DNA from: Typha latifolia
Lineage: Eukaryota > Streptophyta > Magnoliopsida > Poales > Typhaceae
DNA length: 64,000 nt
Assembly: GCA_019914945.1 (NCBI GenBank)
Contig: CM034113.1
Coordinates: forward strand, 62,001 to 126,000
Reading direction: 5' to 3'
Made by a program: the position numbers and the translations under genes. Below are positions 48,514-61,146 of this stretch, piece after piece; position 1 is the stretch's first letter, and each line of letters begins with the position of its first letter. Below the pieces are notes generated by a model that searched no databases, had not been told where the DNA came from, and saw only the letters and a list, made by a program, of their open reading frames with translations.

Positions 48514-51500
48514 ATGATGCCCGACGAGCCCTTTTCGCGCCACCGAGCCTTCATTTCCGCCTCCGTTAGCGCCCCTAGCTTCCCAACTTTCAACAACTCC
48601 CCCTCCTCCTCCTCCTCCTCCTCTTCCGCCCCCGCGGCCGAGCGCCGGAGCTCCATCTCTGCCAACCCCGTCCTCCATCCTTCGCCCTCGTCCGGAGCCA
48701 CCTCCTCCTCTGGCCGTCTCCTCTCTCCTCCATCCTTCGCCTACAATGCCCGCGTCGCCATCGCTCTTGCCCCAGCTGCCGCCTTCCTCCTGGACCTCGG
48801 CGGCACCCCCGTCCTCGCCGTCCTAGCAATCGGTCTCGCGATCTCTTACCTCCTCGATTCTCTCCACCTCAAGACCGCCGCGTTCTTCGCGGTGTGGTCT
48901 TCCCTTGTCTTCTCCCAATTCGCCTTCTTCTTCTCCGCTTCCCTCTCCCTCTCCTCCCTTTCTTCCCTACCTTTAACCGGCCTCGCCCTCTTCCTCTGCG
49001 CGGAGACCACCTTCCTTGTCGGCGTCTGGGTCTCGCTCCAATTCCGCTGGATCCAGATCGAGAACCCCTCCATCATCACTGCCCTCGAGCGCCTCCTCTT
49101 CGCATGCGTTCCCATCGCCGCCCCACCTCTCTTCACCTGGGCCGTCGTCTCAGCTCTCGGCATGGCCAACGCTGCCTACTACCTCATGGCCTTTGCCTGC
49201 CTCTTCTACTGGCTCTTCTCCATCCCCCGTCCTTCATCTTTCAAGACTCGCAAGAATGACTCCTCCGCTGGCGCTGATACTGGAATTCTCGGCCCCCTCG
49301 AATGCTGCCTCCACACCCTTTACCTCCTCTTCGTCCCCCTTCTATTCCGCATCGGCTCCCACCACTCTACCGTCTTCTCGTCCTTCTCGTCGGTGTGCGA
49401 TCTCCTGCTCCTCTTCTTTATCCCGTTCTTATTCCAGTTGTATGCTTCTACAAGGGGGGCGCTGTGGTGGGTCACTAAGGATACGCATCAGATGCACAGG
49501 ATACGTGTTGTAAATGGAGCTGTTGCGATGGTGGTTGTCGTCATCTGCCTCGAGGTCAGAGTTGTCTTCCAATCGTTTGGGAGGTACTTGCATGCCCCGC
49601 CTCCATTGAATTATCTCCTTGTCACTATAACGATGCTGGGGGGTTCTTCTGCCTTGGGGGCATATGCAGTTGGTATGGTTGGGGATGCCTTCAGTTCCGC
49701 AGCTTTCACTGCATTGTCCATCCTTGTCAGTGCAGCTGGTGCCATAGTCATCGGGTTTCCAATATTGGTATGTTTTGACTTCTTTATATCCTGTAATTCA
49801 GGCCCTTATTTCTTGTAGCTTATTTGCTTGCAATTCCAGTTTATGTAAGCTTCTTTCTGTAATAGATTTATGTGCTATCTGCAGGAACCTATTCGTTATC
49901 TATATTTGTCCACATATAGCTATGTTGATTACTTATGCTACGACTTGCCCATAAACATGCACTAACTTTACTTCCATTTTAGTTAACTTAATCAATTTAG
50001 TATGTACAGTCTCTCTTAGGTTTTATGCCCTTTTCTAGTCATGCTTTCTCTTAAAATTTAATTTACCATACAAAGGTGTAGTACTGTAATAGAGGTTAGA
50101 AACTCTTATAACTTCTTATGCAATTACATAAAACTAAAGACAAGAGTAAAAGCTCTCAAGAATATCTTTTAAGATGATATGGTGATATGAGTGATGTACT
50201 TGTGTAGTTGTAGATGCATACATTATTTGTATGTTTGCATCCGTCAGTCTGTCTCTGTATTATGTGCGCGTAGATATTTCTAGGCATATAGAATTCATGA
50301 AGACATGCATCAGAAAGCCTAGTTGGGTGCTTTTATTTCTGGGTTCAGTTGGATTTTGCAAATGTTAATCCCTAGGACCTAACCTACTGAAATGTATGAT
50401 TGCATCGGGAAAATCACATCATTTTGTATTAATGACAAACCTAAATGCAGAGTTTTGGTTTTGGGTTCTTTATTATGCATAGATCTTGCAATCTTAGATT
50501 TTAGATCAGATGACAGACTCTAAGTGCAAGTTCATCTATACGAAGCAAAACGAGCTATACCAAGCACTAAACAGGCGGCTAGTTGATGGATGAGCTTGCT
50601 ATATCAATTATCAAAAAGGTTGGATAATTGAAACTCATGACCACTATCTAAAAGCTGTAACATGTGTGTTACGTCCTTTGTAGAATTTATCTTATCGCTT
50701 TATGTTTAAATATCTCATTTCATCCACTCTTAACCATTTCTTGAAGCGTGCCTATTTATTGCTTCACATATACTTGCATTCTCTGAGTATATTATTTTTA
50801 CATTTTCTTGTCTTTAGAGCTTCACCAACTTATTTTGTTATTTTATGCTACATGCAAGATGTAATCCTGAGCACACTCCAATAAAGGATTTGTTTTCACC
50901 ATAAGTCCATAACAAGTTTCTAGGTATTCGAGTCTTGAACCTAGAGTAAAGGCCTATTAGCTATGGATGTTCAATAATTTTACTAGACTATGGCCTTGGT
51001 ACAATGAGAAGTTATATTGGTTCTTAAATGCAATAGCAGATAGATGACAAGGTTGATGCAAATTAGGCTTCTGCTTAGCTTTTATTTGAATTTTGAAGAA
51101 ATCATTTGATGTTGCTATTGTCACCTGTAATTTGTTTTTATTCTATGCCTGTGTTTGTTTCATCATATTGACATTTTGATTCCTTTTGCAAGTACAATGA
51201 AAAATATTTATAGTTCACCATTTTTTATTTATCACATTGTGGCCCTACTTTTCTTTTATGTGTTGTTGTTTATGACTGAGTGCATTCATGCTGATGGCAT
51301 GATACTGTATTTATCTGTTTTATGCAGTTCCTCCCACTTCCCTTGATTTCTGGCTATTATCTGGCAAGGTTTTTTACTAAGAAGAGCTTGTCATCATACT
51401 TCTCCTTTGTCACCTTAGCAAGTTTGATGGTCCTCTGGTTTGTTGTGCATAATTATTGGGATCTCAATATTTGGATAGCTGGTATGCCTTTGAAATCCTT

Positions 51501-54500
51501 TTGCAAGTTGGTAGTCGCAAGTGTGTTCATGGCAATGGTGGTTCCTGGGTTGGCACTTCTTCCATCAAAGTTGCGCTTTCTGACTGAACTTGGACTTATT
51601 AGTCATGCATTGTTGTTGTGCTACATAGAGGACCGCCTCTTCAACTATACTTCTTTGTATTATTTTGGATTTGATGAGGATGTCATGTACCCGAGTTACA
51701 TGGTTTTGATGACTACCTTCTTGGGTTTAGCTCTTGTGCGGAGGCTGGCTGTGGACCATAGGATTGGGCCAAAAGCTGTCTGGATCTTGACTTGTCTGTA
51801 TTCTTCGAAACTAGCAATGTTGTTTATTACATCAAAATCAGTGATATGGGTTTCAGCTGTTTTGCTGTTGGCTATTTCTCCTCCGTTGCTCCTTTACAAG
51901 TATGCTTTATGCCTTCATCCAATTTATCTTTTTTAATGGAAGTAATTTACAAATTAGTTGATCAAATATTGTCTATGCCTTTTCTCTACATATCTTTTGC
52001 TTTTCCAATTTGTTGCGTTTAAATGTTATCAGCATGTCCTCATTGTTGTTATTTGTACTCGGTTCTATTTTTTTAAATATTTTTTGGCTTTAATTCTATC
52101 AGAGATAAATCGAAAGGAGCTTCAAAGATGAAGGCCTGGCAAGGTTATGCTCATGCATGTGTGGTAGCTTTCTCTGCTTGGTTGTTCAGGGAAACAATCT
52201 TTGAAGCTCTGCAATGGTGGAATGGAAGGCCTCCATCAGATGGTTTGCTTCTGGGATCCTATATCCTGTTGAGTGGAATTGCTTGCATACCAATAGTTGC
52301 CCTTCACTTTTCCCATGTTCAGGTACTTCCAGTTCATTTCTTTATTGTAATTTTAGACAGTTTGGATCTTGTATTAGCTTTGTTGACGCCTTTCTTGATT
52401 TTGTAATGCTAAGAGCAGAGATGTATGCCAATAACATATAGTCTAACTTAGTCACTATCATAAGTTCATAACCACCTATTTCAAACTTGAAAGTACTTGT
52501 GCAGCTCTCCATTGGCTACAAGTATTCCTGTCTACCAATCAGCAATTCCTCGTTAGTTTTGATTTAGATTCTTGACTATTTTTCTATCGCACAAATTGCA
52601 CATACATCTGTCCCTATTTGAAAACTAGTAATAAAAGGCTAAATTATCTCAATTTGGCATACTTATCATAGTTACAGATAATAAATTTGGTTCCGGAGAA
52701 TTGGAAACTATTATCAATGTCGACTTTCTTTAATTGTTTGAAATAAGAAGCAAGCCGAATACAAAAATTAGGAATGAAAAGCAAGAATGATAACAAGAAG
52801 CTACTAGTTTCACTATCATCTACTTGGGATCAGCTATATGGAGTCTTCTTTTCTTTTTGGCTCTATTTAACATAAGGTTCTTCGCTGAATGAAGTTTATC
52901 ATGTTTTTCCTTGTTACTTCATTTCACATCAATTTTTGGCCTTCTCTCTCTTAAGGCACCTTTTTACATCAATAAAATTGCTCCTCCGTACTAGTGGATT
53001 TTGTGGTCTCATTTTTTACATGTCCAACAAATGCAAACCATCTTAAGCATTCTCACTAAGTTACCTCCTGTAGGTGTTATCTCTAAATTTTATAGGAAAT
53101 TAAATGTGAGAATTGATACAAGAGTGAAGAGTCTGAAGATTTGATTGAATCTAAGGTCTAGGTGTTCAAGATAGAAGGGAAAGTTGATCAACTCCTCTTT
53201 GGGTCGGAAAGGTATAGAACATGCATCCTTTCCCCCCTTAGTTTGATTGTTAAAAGAATTTTATTGAGTCATAACTATTACACTACCAATTGTTGTATAC
53301 CATTATAATCAAGGTTCCTAAGATTGAGATCGGTATCGGCTATCCGGAAAAATGATACTTATCGGGCGTATCGGCTGCTTGTATCGTATTAAACTATTTT
53401 TTAATTACGTAAAATTTTAAGGATTATTAAAAAAAACAAGAATTTACTCATATATGAAGCCTTAAAAAATATAAAAAATATAATAACCTTACTTCCCCCT
53501 CTCTCTCCCTCAGGCTCTCAGCAGCTGATGCTGCTTCACCGCAGTAGTAGTAGAGTTTGTCGAATCTACTCGGTGTAGGAAGAGAATGAGAGAGGCATTA
53601 CAAACTGAAGAAAAAAAAACTCACCTGAGGTTGCCGGAGGTTGAGGTCGTCGGAGAACGTCATCGTTGCCGGTGAAAGAGGTGAGAGAAAAGAGATAGAG
53701 ATAGAGAAAGAAAGAAGAGAGAGAGGGGGGGGGGACATCAATAATTGATGTCTCCCGGGGTCGGATTCGACCCGTTTCAGACGGGATTGGCCGATCCTAT
53801 CTGAAACAGATATTAGCCGATAACCCAGTCAAAACCAGCCAGGTTCGGCCCAATCCATTTCGGCTGATCCCACTTGGGATCGGTTGAAACTAGGAACCTT
53901 AATTATAATGCATCGACTCTAATTTGTGGAATCACGTTATCTAGTATAACTATATGCTAATCATGTCATAGGACTGTTCATGAGTTTTTCTGGCTACTTT
54001 CTGCTGTGCATTATTAGGAGATGAATTACATCAGATTGACTTGTTTGGATCCTTCAAATAGTTGTGAGTGTAGCTATATAGTGACAAATGCAAGTACTTG
54101 TTCCTAATGGAAGTGATCAACATCTGTTTCCCTGGGAAATATATATATTGCTCCTCCATAATTATTATTTGTTAGTTGATAACGTGAAAAGCCTGTAGTT
54201 AAATAGAGCTGTGGAATGAGACTGGTTTTTGTGGTGATTTTCAGTTAGTCAAGCTAATCTTAAAGAATAGGAAACAGTGTAATTGATGCAATGCCTCCCG
54301 GGAATTTCCAGTGTAGGATGCTTTGTCACTTCCAGAATAAGATTCAAGTTACCCAGCACCTTCTAGTCATGTCTAGCTTATCCATTAAGTTGACCAAGGA
54401 GATGTTCTTTATTTATTCTTCCCTGAGCCACCTTAATGTTGTGTAAGGTACTCAGATTTGTGTTCCAACCTCTGATTTGTAAGCACTGGGAAAACCTAGT

Positions 54501-56057
54501 TTGTGTTCCAACCTCTGATTTGCAATTTCGCATGGGATTTTATGAGTTCTAAATTTATCTTTGCTCACGCATCTTCTTGAACTCTGGTTTATGTGTTACA
54601 AATTTCTCTTCAGTATAGTAATTTTTTGCAATTTGGCATTAGTAGTTTGCTGAATTTGTTCTTTTCCTGATGTTGCTTGAGCGAAGAGTTTTGGTAGAAG
54701 ATGGTTGACAGTTTAATACCTTAATCTTTTCTTGCAGATGGCAAAGAGATTCCTTGTCCTGGTTGTGGCTATGGGTCTATTATTTGTTGTTATGCAGCCT
54801 CCTATTCCTTTATCGTGGGCATTCAATTCAGAGATGATCAAGGCAGCGCATCAGTCTAATGATGATGTTTCGATATATGGATTTGTGGCCTCTAAGCCTA
54901 CATGGCCATCCTGGTTGCTTATAGCAACAATTTTAGTTACGTTAGCAGCAGTCACTTCCATCATTCCCATAAAGTATATTGTTGAGTTGAGGGCATTTTA
55001 TGCAGTAGGAGTTGGGATTACTTTAGGAATGTATATCTGTGTAGAGTACTTCTTCCAGGCTGTAATTCTCTATCCCCTTCTTGTTGCAACCATTATTTGT
55101 GCATCTGTCTTCTTAGTTTTCACACGTCTTCCATCTGCATCTAGCACAAGGGTTTTGCCATGGGTATTTTCTTTATTAGTGGCCCTTTTTCCGGTGACAT
55201 ACTTACTGGAAGGACAATTAAGAGCCAGGAGCTTTGCAGAAGGTGAAGAATCAGATAAGTTCACAACCATGTTGGCTGTTGAAGGGGCAAGAATGTCGCT
55301 GTTGGGGCTCTATGCCATGATTTTCATGCTTATTGCATTAGAAATTAAATTTGAGCTGGCTTCACTGTTGCATGAGAAATCCCTTGACAGAGGTTTTCCA
55401 CAAAATCAATCTGGTCGAAGTTCGGGCTTCCCACCAAAAACGAGGCTTATTCAGCAGCGAAGGGCTTCTGCTGCACCGTCCTTCACAATCAAGAGGTTGA
55501 CAGCCGAGGCTGCTTGGATGCCTGCTGTAGGCAATGTCTCTACAGTTCTGTCCTTCACCATCTGCCTGATTCTTAACATGACTCTGACTGGTGGATCAAA
55601 TCGTGCAATATTCTTCCTGGCGCCAATCCTGTTGCTTCTGAACCAGGACTCAGATATCTTTGCAGGGTTTGGGGACAGACAGCGATATTTTCCGGTGACA
55701 GTTGCAATCTCTGGTTATTTGATCCTGACTGCCTTGTACAGAATATGGGAGGAAGTATGGCATGGAAATGCTGGATGGGGGATTGAGATTGGAGGTCCAG
55801 GATGGTTCTTTGCTGTTAAGAATGCGGCCCTTCTCGTTCTCACTTTACCAAACCACATTCTTTTCAATCGCTTTATGTGGGACTACGTAAAACAAACTGA
55901 TTCAGTTCTATTGCTGACGATGCCTCTTAACTTGCCATCAATAATAATAACTGACATAATCACTGTGAGAGTTTTGGGATTATTAGGAGTTATTTATTCT
56001 CTTGCTCAGTACTTCATATCAAGGCGGATAAGAATTGCGGGAATGAAATACATATGA
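48514..56057 (+). CDS. NEF1: NEF1-like (NO EXINE FORMATION 1) multi-pass membrane protein
   Basis: Exons 48514-49767, 51328-51899, 52103-52322 and 54738-56057 join in frame to 1121 residues, close to the roughly 1120 residues I recall for Arabidopsis NEF1. Residues 1 to about 75 are Ser/Pro-rich and GC-rich, possibly an organellar targeting region. The rest is mostly hydrophobic, with perhaps 20 membrane segments, for example ARVAIALAPAAAFLLDLGG, ISYLLDSLHL and LLIATILVTLAAVTSI. A soluble basic loop lies near GRSSGFPPKTRLIQQRRASA. The C-terminus is also membrane-rich and ends RIRIAGMKYI. Known: loss of NEF1 in Arabidopsis disrupts primexine and pollen exine formation and plastid lipids; the molecular activity is unknown. 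ATG 48514 is followed at once by a second ATG. Introns are large (1560, 203 and 2415 bp). A possible 3' UTR intron (about 56081-56169) is suggested only by GT/AG-like ends. Confidence 0.9.
53310..53901. mobile_element. hAT-like MITE in NEF1 intron 3
   Basis: The termini AAGGTTCCTA and TAGGAACCTT are inverted repeats one base inside the ends. On both sides lies ATTATAAT (53302-53309 and 53902-53909), a perfect 8-bp duplication, as hAT elements make. The 592-bp interior is richer in GC than the intron, with ATCGGCNNATCC phrases near both ends, a GA-rich stretch and a perfect palindrome GACATCAATAATTGATGTC near 53734-53752. No transposase is encoded. Confidence 0.72.
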
Positions 56058-57148
56058 TCTCATCCTGTTTTTTTACTCAGGTGCTGTGTTTCTGATTCAA
56101 TAATTCTCATCATATCATAGACCATATCTTAATCAAATTGTTGAAGTCACTTAATCTGTTGATTTGCAGGTCTCAAAGCAAGAACAGTGGTTTTTTCCTT
56201 CGTAATCATTGTCTTTGGCTACTCTTCTTGGTGGAAAGAGAAATGGTTGTCACAAGCACTCATAATGTAAGCTTTTGTAGACAGATGAAAGTCAGCCTAT
56301 TGCTTGATGGGTTCTGATGTTAGAGGGTGTGTTCTATTGTGAACTTGTGAACCACACTACAGTGAGAAATGATCTTAAGCTTTTTATTTTGAACTAACAG
56401 GAGGGAGATGGTGTTTGATGCGTATACATTTGTGAGCCCTATCCCTGAAGTAGCGTCATTTTCTCATATATGGCTGCCCTCTGGGTGAATGAATTAATAA
56501 TCTATTTCACAGGTCTTCATAAGAAACTGCATTTTATCGATTTCTCCGGGACTGCTATACTGTTAATTCTATGCTTCTACCTTCAGTTTTTCAAACTTTT
56601 CACCTTCTTTGAGCAACTGCTGTAATGCAGAAATTTTCTGTGAAGTGTCAAACCTATGCAGTGTGATATCATCTCATTGATTAAGAACAACCTGCTGCCC
56701 GTTGCGAGTGGGACTCATTTAGGTCTTGGTACTCTTTGTCATCTTTCTTTAAAGATGAGGTTAAGCCTCCGATCTACAACCACTAGGGGAATGTTTATTT
56801 ATTTATTTATTTATTTCAATCTCTAGCTAGTCTGATGATTTGTCGGATTATACTTTGTGAAAGCCCTGTTTATCTTCATCTTGATATGAAGTGATGCCTA
56901 GGCCTTTGCATTTTCCACACTACTGCAGTTTACACTCAAACTGTACTTGATCTTAGCTTTGGCTAGCTGATTAATTTGTTGAGACTCTGTTCTCCTTATT
57001 ATCATAAAGAATTTCATGGGTATACAAACCAAAAAAAAGGAAAAAGAAAAACCTTTTCCGGGAATTACTTACTTCTACCCGTGAATAAAGTGTCCAATAA
57101 AACCCTGGTCATTATTTTTCCACATTAGCATCCACGTGGCAACTCTCC

Positions 57149-57204
<56 letters not shown>

Positions 57205-57266
57205 CCTAATTATAGCTAGCTCTTCGTATAATAATTCGTCGTCGTTGATCACATGCCCAAACGCCC
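56058..57266. other. Intergenic region between NEF1 and SDHAF2
   Basis: NEF1 3' UTR sequence, then AT-rich DNA. A (TTTA)n run lies near 56795-56815 and a long (TC)n near 57152-57201, followed directly by the SDHAF2 leader. No gene is seen. Confidence 0.55.
57152..57201. repeat. (TC)n microsatellite upstream of SDHAF2
   Basis: About 25 CT units, ending 65 bp before the start codon, so probably in the promoter or 5' leader. Confidence 0.9.
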
Positions 57267-57362
57267 ATGGCGACGCTACGAAGAGCTCTCTTTCGGCTCC
57301 ATCAAACCCTAGACCTATCAGCAAACTCCTTCAGAGCTTCACAATCTCTTCTCAGGTTACGG

Positions 57363-57402
<40 letters not shown>

Positions 57403-60029
57403 TATCGACGCCTCTTTCTTCGACCTTGTAGGCCTCATCTTGGATCGGTCTCTCGTTTCTACTCTGATGGCAGATCGATCGAGGTGGATTTCTCTAACGA
57501 GGAGAGCAAGCGCCGCCTTTATAATAGGTATATTTTCTTCTCTTATTCTACCTTAGTTATGATTTTTTTTTTTGGAGACAGTAACCTGAGTAATGATATC
57601 GGAAACGCAATTCGGTTGTTTGGAATCCTTAAAAGTTTTTTTCTCTTTATATGCATAGGTTGCTGTATAGGAGCAAGCAACGCGGGTTTCTGGAATTAGA
57701 TTTGGTCTTGGGGAATTGGGTTGAGGAGAACATCCGTTCCATGGATGAGTTGCGGATCAAAGCACTTGTTGATGTCCTTGACCTGGTAAAGAAATAAAAA
57801 ATCGAATAGCTTTATGTCGTTATGTGCCTTTTTCTTCTCCTCCTAAATGCTGTTCTTTTCTACTTTTGGTGTTCTTTCCTCCGTCATGTGTCTCTAGATG
57901 AGACCTTTGAACGGTTTGCATGAAGCCAATGGAAATGGTATTCCCACGAAATCCTTCCAGGAATTCATGTACATGGTCACTGGTTTTTCATCATGCCCTC
58001 CGCATGTAAGGGGTTATCACGGGCTAGTCTTAACCGGAGCTTTACATTTCCGGATCAGCTAAAGAAATCTCTCCCAGGATATGTAGCATACTTATTATCT
58101 TAATGACTTAGAATTGTTGACTTTTGCTGGTGGTAGTTTTAGTGAACCTCTTACTTTGTTGTTGCTAGCTCGACAATTGTGATTGCTGGTTTTAGGAGCT
58201 AACTTGTTTTTGATCTGCAAGTTGCTCTTCTGTTTCACAGATTTTTCTTCCCTTCAATTGTGATGGTATGTTTGGCTAGTAATAAGATGGATTATGAGGA
58301 TTAAGGGAGAAAACGAGAGTGGCGAAATTGTTTTTAGAATAATTCGAAATGACTTTGAGGATCAGGAAGCATAGATAATATAAATCAGCTAAAGCTGCAG
58401 CATATTATGGTTTTGCATAGAATTATAGAAGAGTTTAAATGCTTATGCATAGAAGTAGGAGTTCTAAGAACTTGTCGAATATTAAGGATTGTGACAGTTA
58501 GGAATGGGATACCATTTGCTTAAGGCACCTGTTGTCTCAATGTAGTTTATTTGAGGTGGGGTTGTCCCTTTGTGTAGCTTCCATATTTTTAACAGTCATG
58601 CAGTTCTTTGATATGCTTAGTTACAGATATATATGGTCATGAGGAAACATCTCATATATGATTTTTCAGTAATTCTACATACAACTCCTTTAATGGTAGC
58701 AACTTGCAAGAATTCCCAAATTCAAAAACCATGGCTATTCAAATTACACCAAGTAATTCTATCAATTTGATTTGAAATGACCATTTTCTTATGTAATCGT
58801 AAATTTTTTTCTTGCTTATTATAATATTTATTGGTAGAAGCATCTAATAAAGAACATTTAGTCAACTAAGAACATGTAGCCATTCTTAGTTCTTGTCTAA
58901 GTGGAAACTGCTCTAAAACCAGAGTTATAGTTATTCCACAAAGATTGTGAAGTGATAGAACAGGCAAATTGGCTAGGGGTTCTAATATACCCAGTGGGAA
59001 GGTCAGAAATGTCTTTGAGTATAGCACAGTGATTAGACATGAGTTATGCCAATTTGAGTACTAATGCAACATCGGAGTGACTTGTTTGAGCTGGTTTGTG
59101 GAGGACAACAATTTATTTGTGCTGCATCTGGGCCAGCTAGTTTGGCCTCATTGCCTCTCATACGTTGGCATACGAACAAATCAACATGTGATCACATATA
59201 TACACACCACCTGAATTGCTAAATGTTCTTTGGGAAATCAAGACAAGTAATACTGTATGCGATCTCTGCAAAAGATTTGTCCAGCAAACTTAAAGTGGAG
59301 TGAATCATAGTAAGAGATTTCTTGAGATCTGGGTTAGGAGAACTTTGATGTTATTTTGTGTCACAAGGTTGATAAGGAGAAGAACCTTTTTTTTTCTTTT
59401 GCACTTGATGGGTGAGACCTCTATTTAGCACATTGCTGAACCGAAACTGCAACTTGGCTATTGAAGGCCAACACACCACTACCAGGGTGGGACCTGGTCC
59501 TTGGAAGGAGAATAATGATTGGTAGAGAAGAATGGACACAACCTTCATTAAAGAGCTTATAGAGATTATGGGTCAACAAAAGCTCTTTCCTTTTGTGCCT
59601 ATAACACTCAAATGACTATCCACTAAGAATATTTTATTTCTATGATTAAAGCAGTTGCATTTTGTATTGAGTATCATAAGAATTAGGTATGAGGTCTCAT
59701 TATGATCGGCTTCTGACTGATTATTCAGGAAAATCCAGATTTATGGAAGTGGCTTACTGGCCAAGAGCAACCGCCAGAGGCAGTAAATAATAATCCTGTA
59801 TGGCATATCAAACTAATGCTAGTTTTATTTTCTACCTTTCACGAGGTTTATTCTTTGTGCTAACATCTGTTTGTTTAAGTAGGTATTTACGGCTGTTCGG
59901 TCAAAGGTCATGGATAACCTTAACAACCATGCAGCTCCAGAGACTCGTTCGAGCCCTGGTCAACCATGGGTAAGAGGATGGGATGACAAGAGGGGGCTAG
60001 ATGGTGGTCCAAAGTATGGGAACCAGTGA
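57267..60029 (+). CDS. SDHAF2: Succinate dehydrogenase assembly factor 2, mitochondrial
   Basis: Exons 57267-57355, 57432-57527, 57659-57785, 59729-59797 and 59883-60029 give 175 residues. Residues 1 to about 60, starting MATLRRALFRLHQTLDLSAN, are Arg/Leu/Ser-rich with few acidic residues: a mitochondrial presequence. The core carries the family signature RLLYRSKQRGFLELDLVLGN, then ELRIKALVDVLDLENPDLWK, WLTGQEQPPEAV and a plant-type tail ending GQPWVRGWDD. Known role: it promotes covalent FAD attachment to the flavoprotein subunit of complex II. The Arg-Gly in RSKQRG is the conserved surface. Intron 1 is only 76 bp and contains a second (TC)n tract. Intron 3 is 1.94 kb with no recognised element. 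The gene is convergent with the DUF3754 gene. Confidence 0.93.
57366..57396. repeat. (TC)n microsatellite inside SDHAF2 intron 1
   Basis: About 15 CT units occupy nearly half of a 76-bp intron, before the branch-point region. Length changes could affect splicing. Confidence 0.85.
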
Positions 60030-61146
60030 TCTCGTATTCACATTAAGGAGGCCAATCAGTTTTAGCATATAAAAGTGAGCATTTTGTATAATATCCGCCT
60101 ATAAACGAAAATAGTAATGGCTACTATATTCACGTCTATCTGCTTCTTGCCTGCAGCAACGCTGGTTAAGAATCAGTGTGATCCAATAATCATATTGTCC
60201 ACTTGATTGGAATTGTAACTCCTGAAAGTTTTCCTGTTGCACCCTAGGCTGTAATTCCTATTGTGTCAACTTTTGAATAGGTAATATTGTATTTGCTTGA
60301 GAGCTTGTTGCATTTGGTGGTGTATCCAGGGAAATATTATTACGTTGTCCTCTGAATCGATAGTTTGAGAGTTATGTTTTCTAACTCATGAACGAATTGC
60401 TTGTTTCAAGTCTCTTCTAAGGGGATTTGCATGTTTTTTTTTTCAATGAACTCAAGTTTCTCAATATCCTTATTTAGCTCAGAAATGAAGCAGTTTCTTA
60501 CTTAATTTGTTGTGGTACTCGCTTTGTATTCTGCTATTTCGTTTACAAGATTTTATCCCAGGAAGTTTAGGAGAAAGGGAAGTGATAATCATTTTATGCA
60601 GTCTTCTCCCCCAAAAGAAAATTTTGGGCAGAAAATAAATAAATAAAACACAATCAAATTGCGAGGAAGAATTCGATTGCATCTTGTTGCTAATTCACAG
60701 CCAAACGTGCCTGCCTTGTACTGATGGATCTTTGCAATGTTGGAATCCTTATTAGGTTGCTTTGAATCAACAAAGCAGCAGAAACTCTGCAGTTCAACAT
60801 TTTAGAGCTCTTTTTCCACAGACAAGTTTATTGAAAAAGAATGGCACACAAAAGATAAGCTAATTGCAACATAATAACTCAGATGATCCATATATACACC
60901 TTGTTCCAGGTTACACGAATGATACAAGGAGGACAGCACATAATTACAGATAAAGTAATGAACGAATGAAGTGTAGATTCATGTTTCTCTTATATTACAT
61001 ACACTACAAGCGTGACTGATGAACATAGAATCATTCCACTAGAGATTCCATGAGTGCAGATAACTGAAAACAAAGAATACCATTTCAACATTAGATTATC
61101 CTAAAGATGGATGAAAAAGAATTAGCAGCAATTTCACCTTGGAGAA
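60030..61146. other. Convergent 3' region between SDHAF2 and the DUF3754 gene
   Basis: 3' UTRs of the two convergent genes. No coding sequence is recognised. Confidence 0.55.

Noticed and set aside
57900..58010. Possible extra SDHAF2 exon starting after CTAG at 57898
   Set aside because: Joining exon 3 directly to 59729 gives the conserved DVLDLENPDLWKWL; the extra piece would interrupt it.
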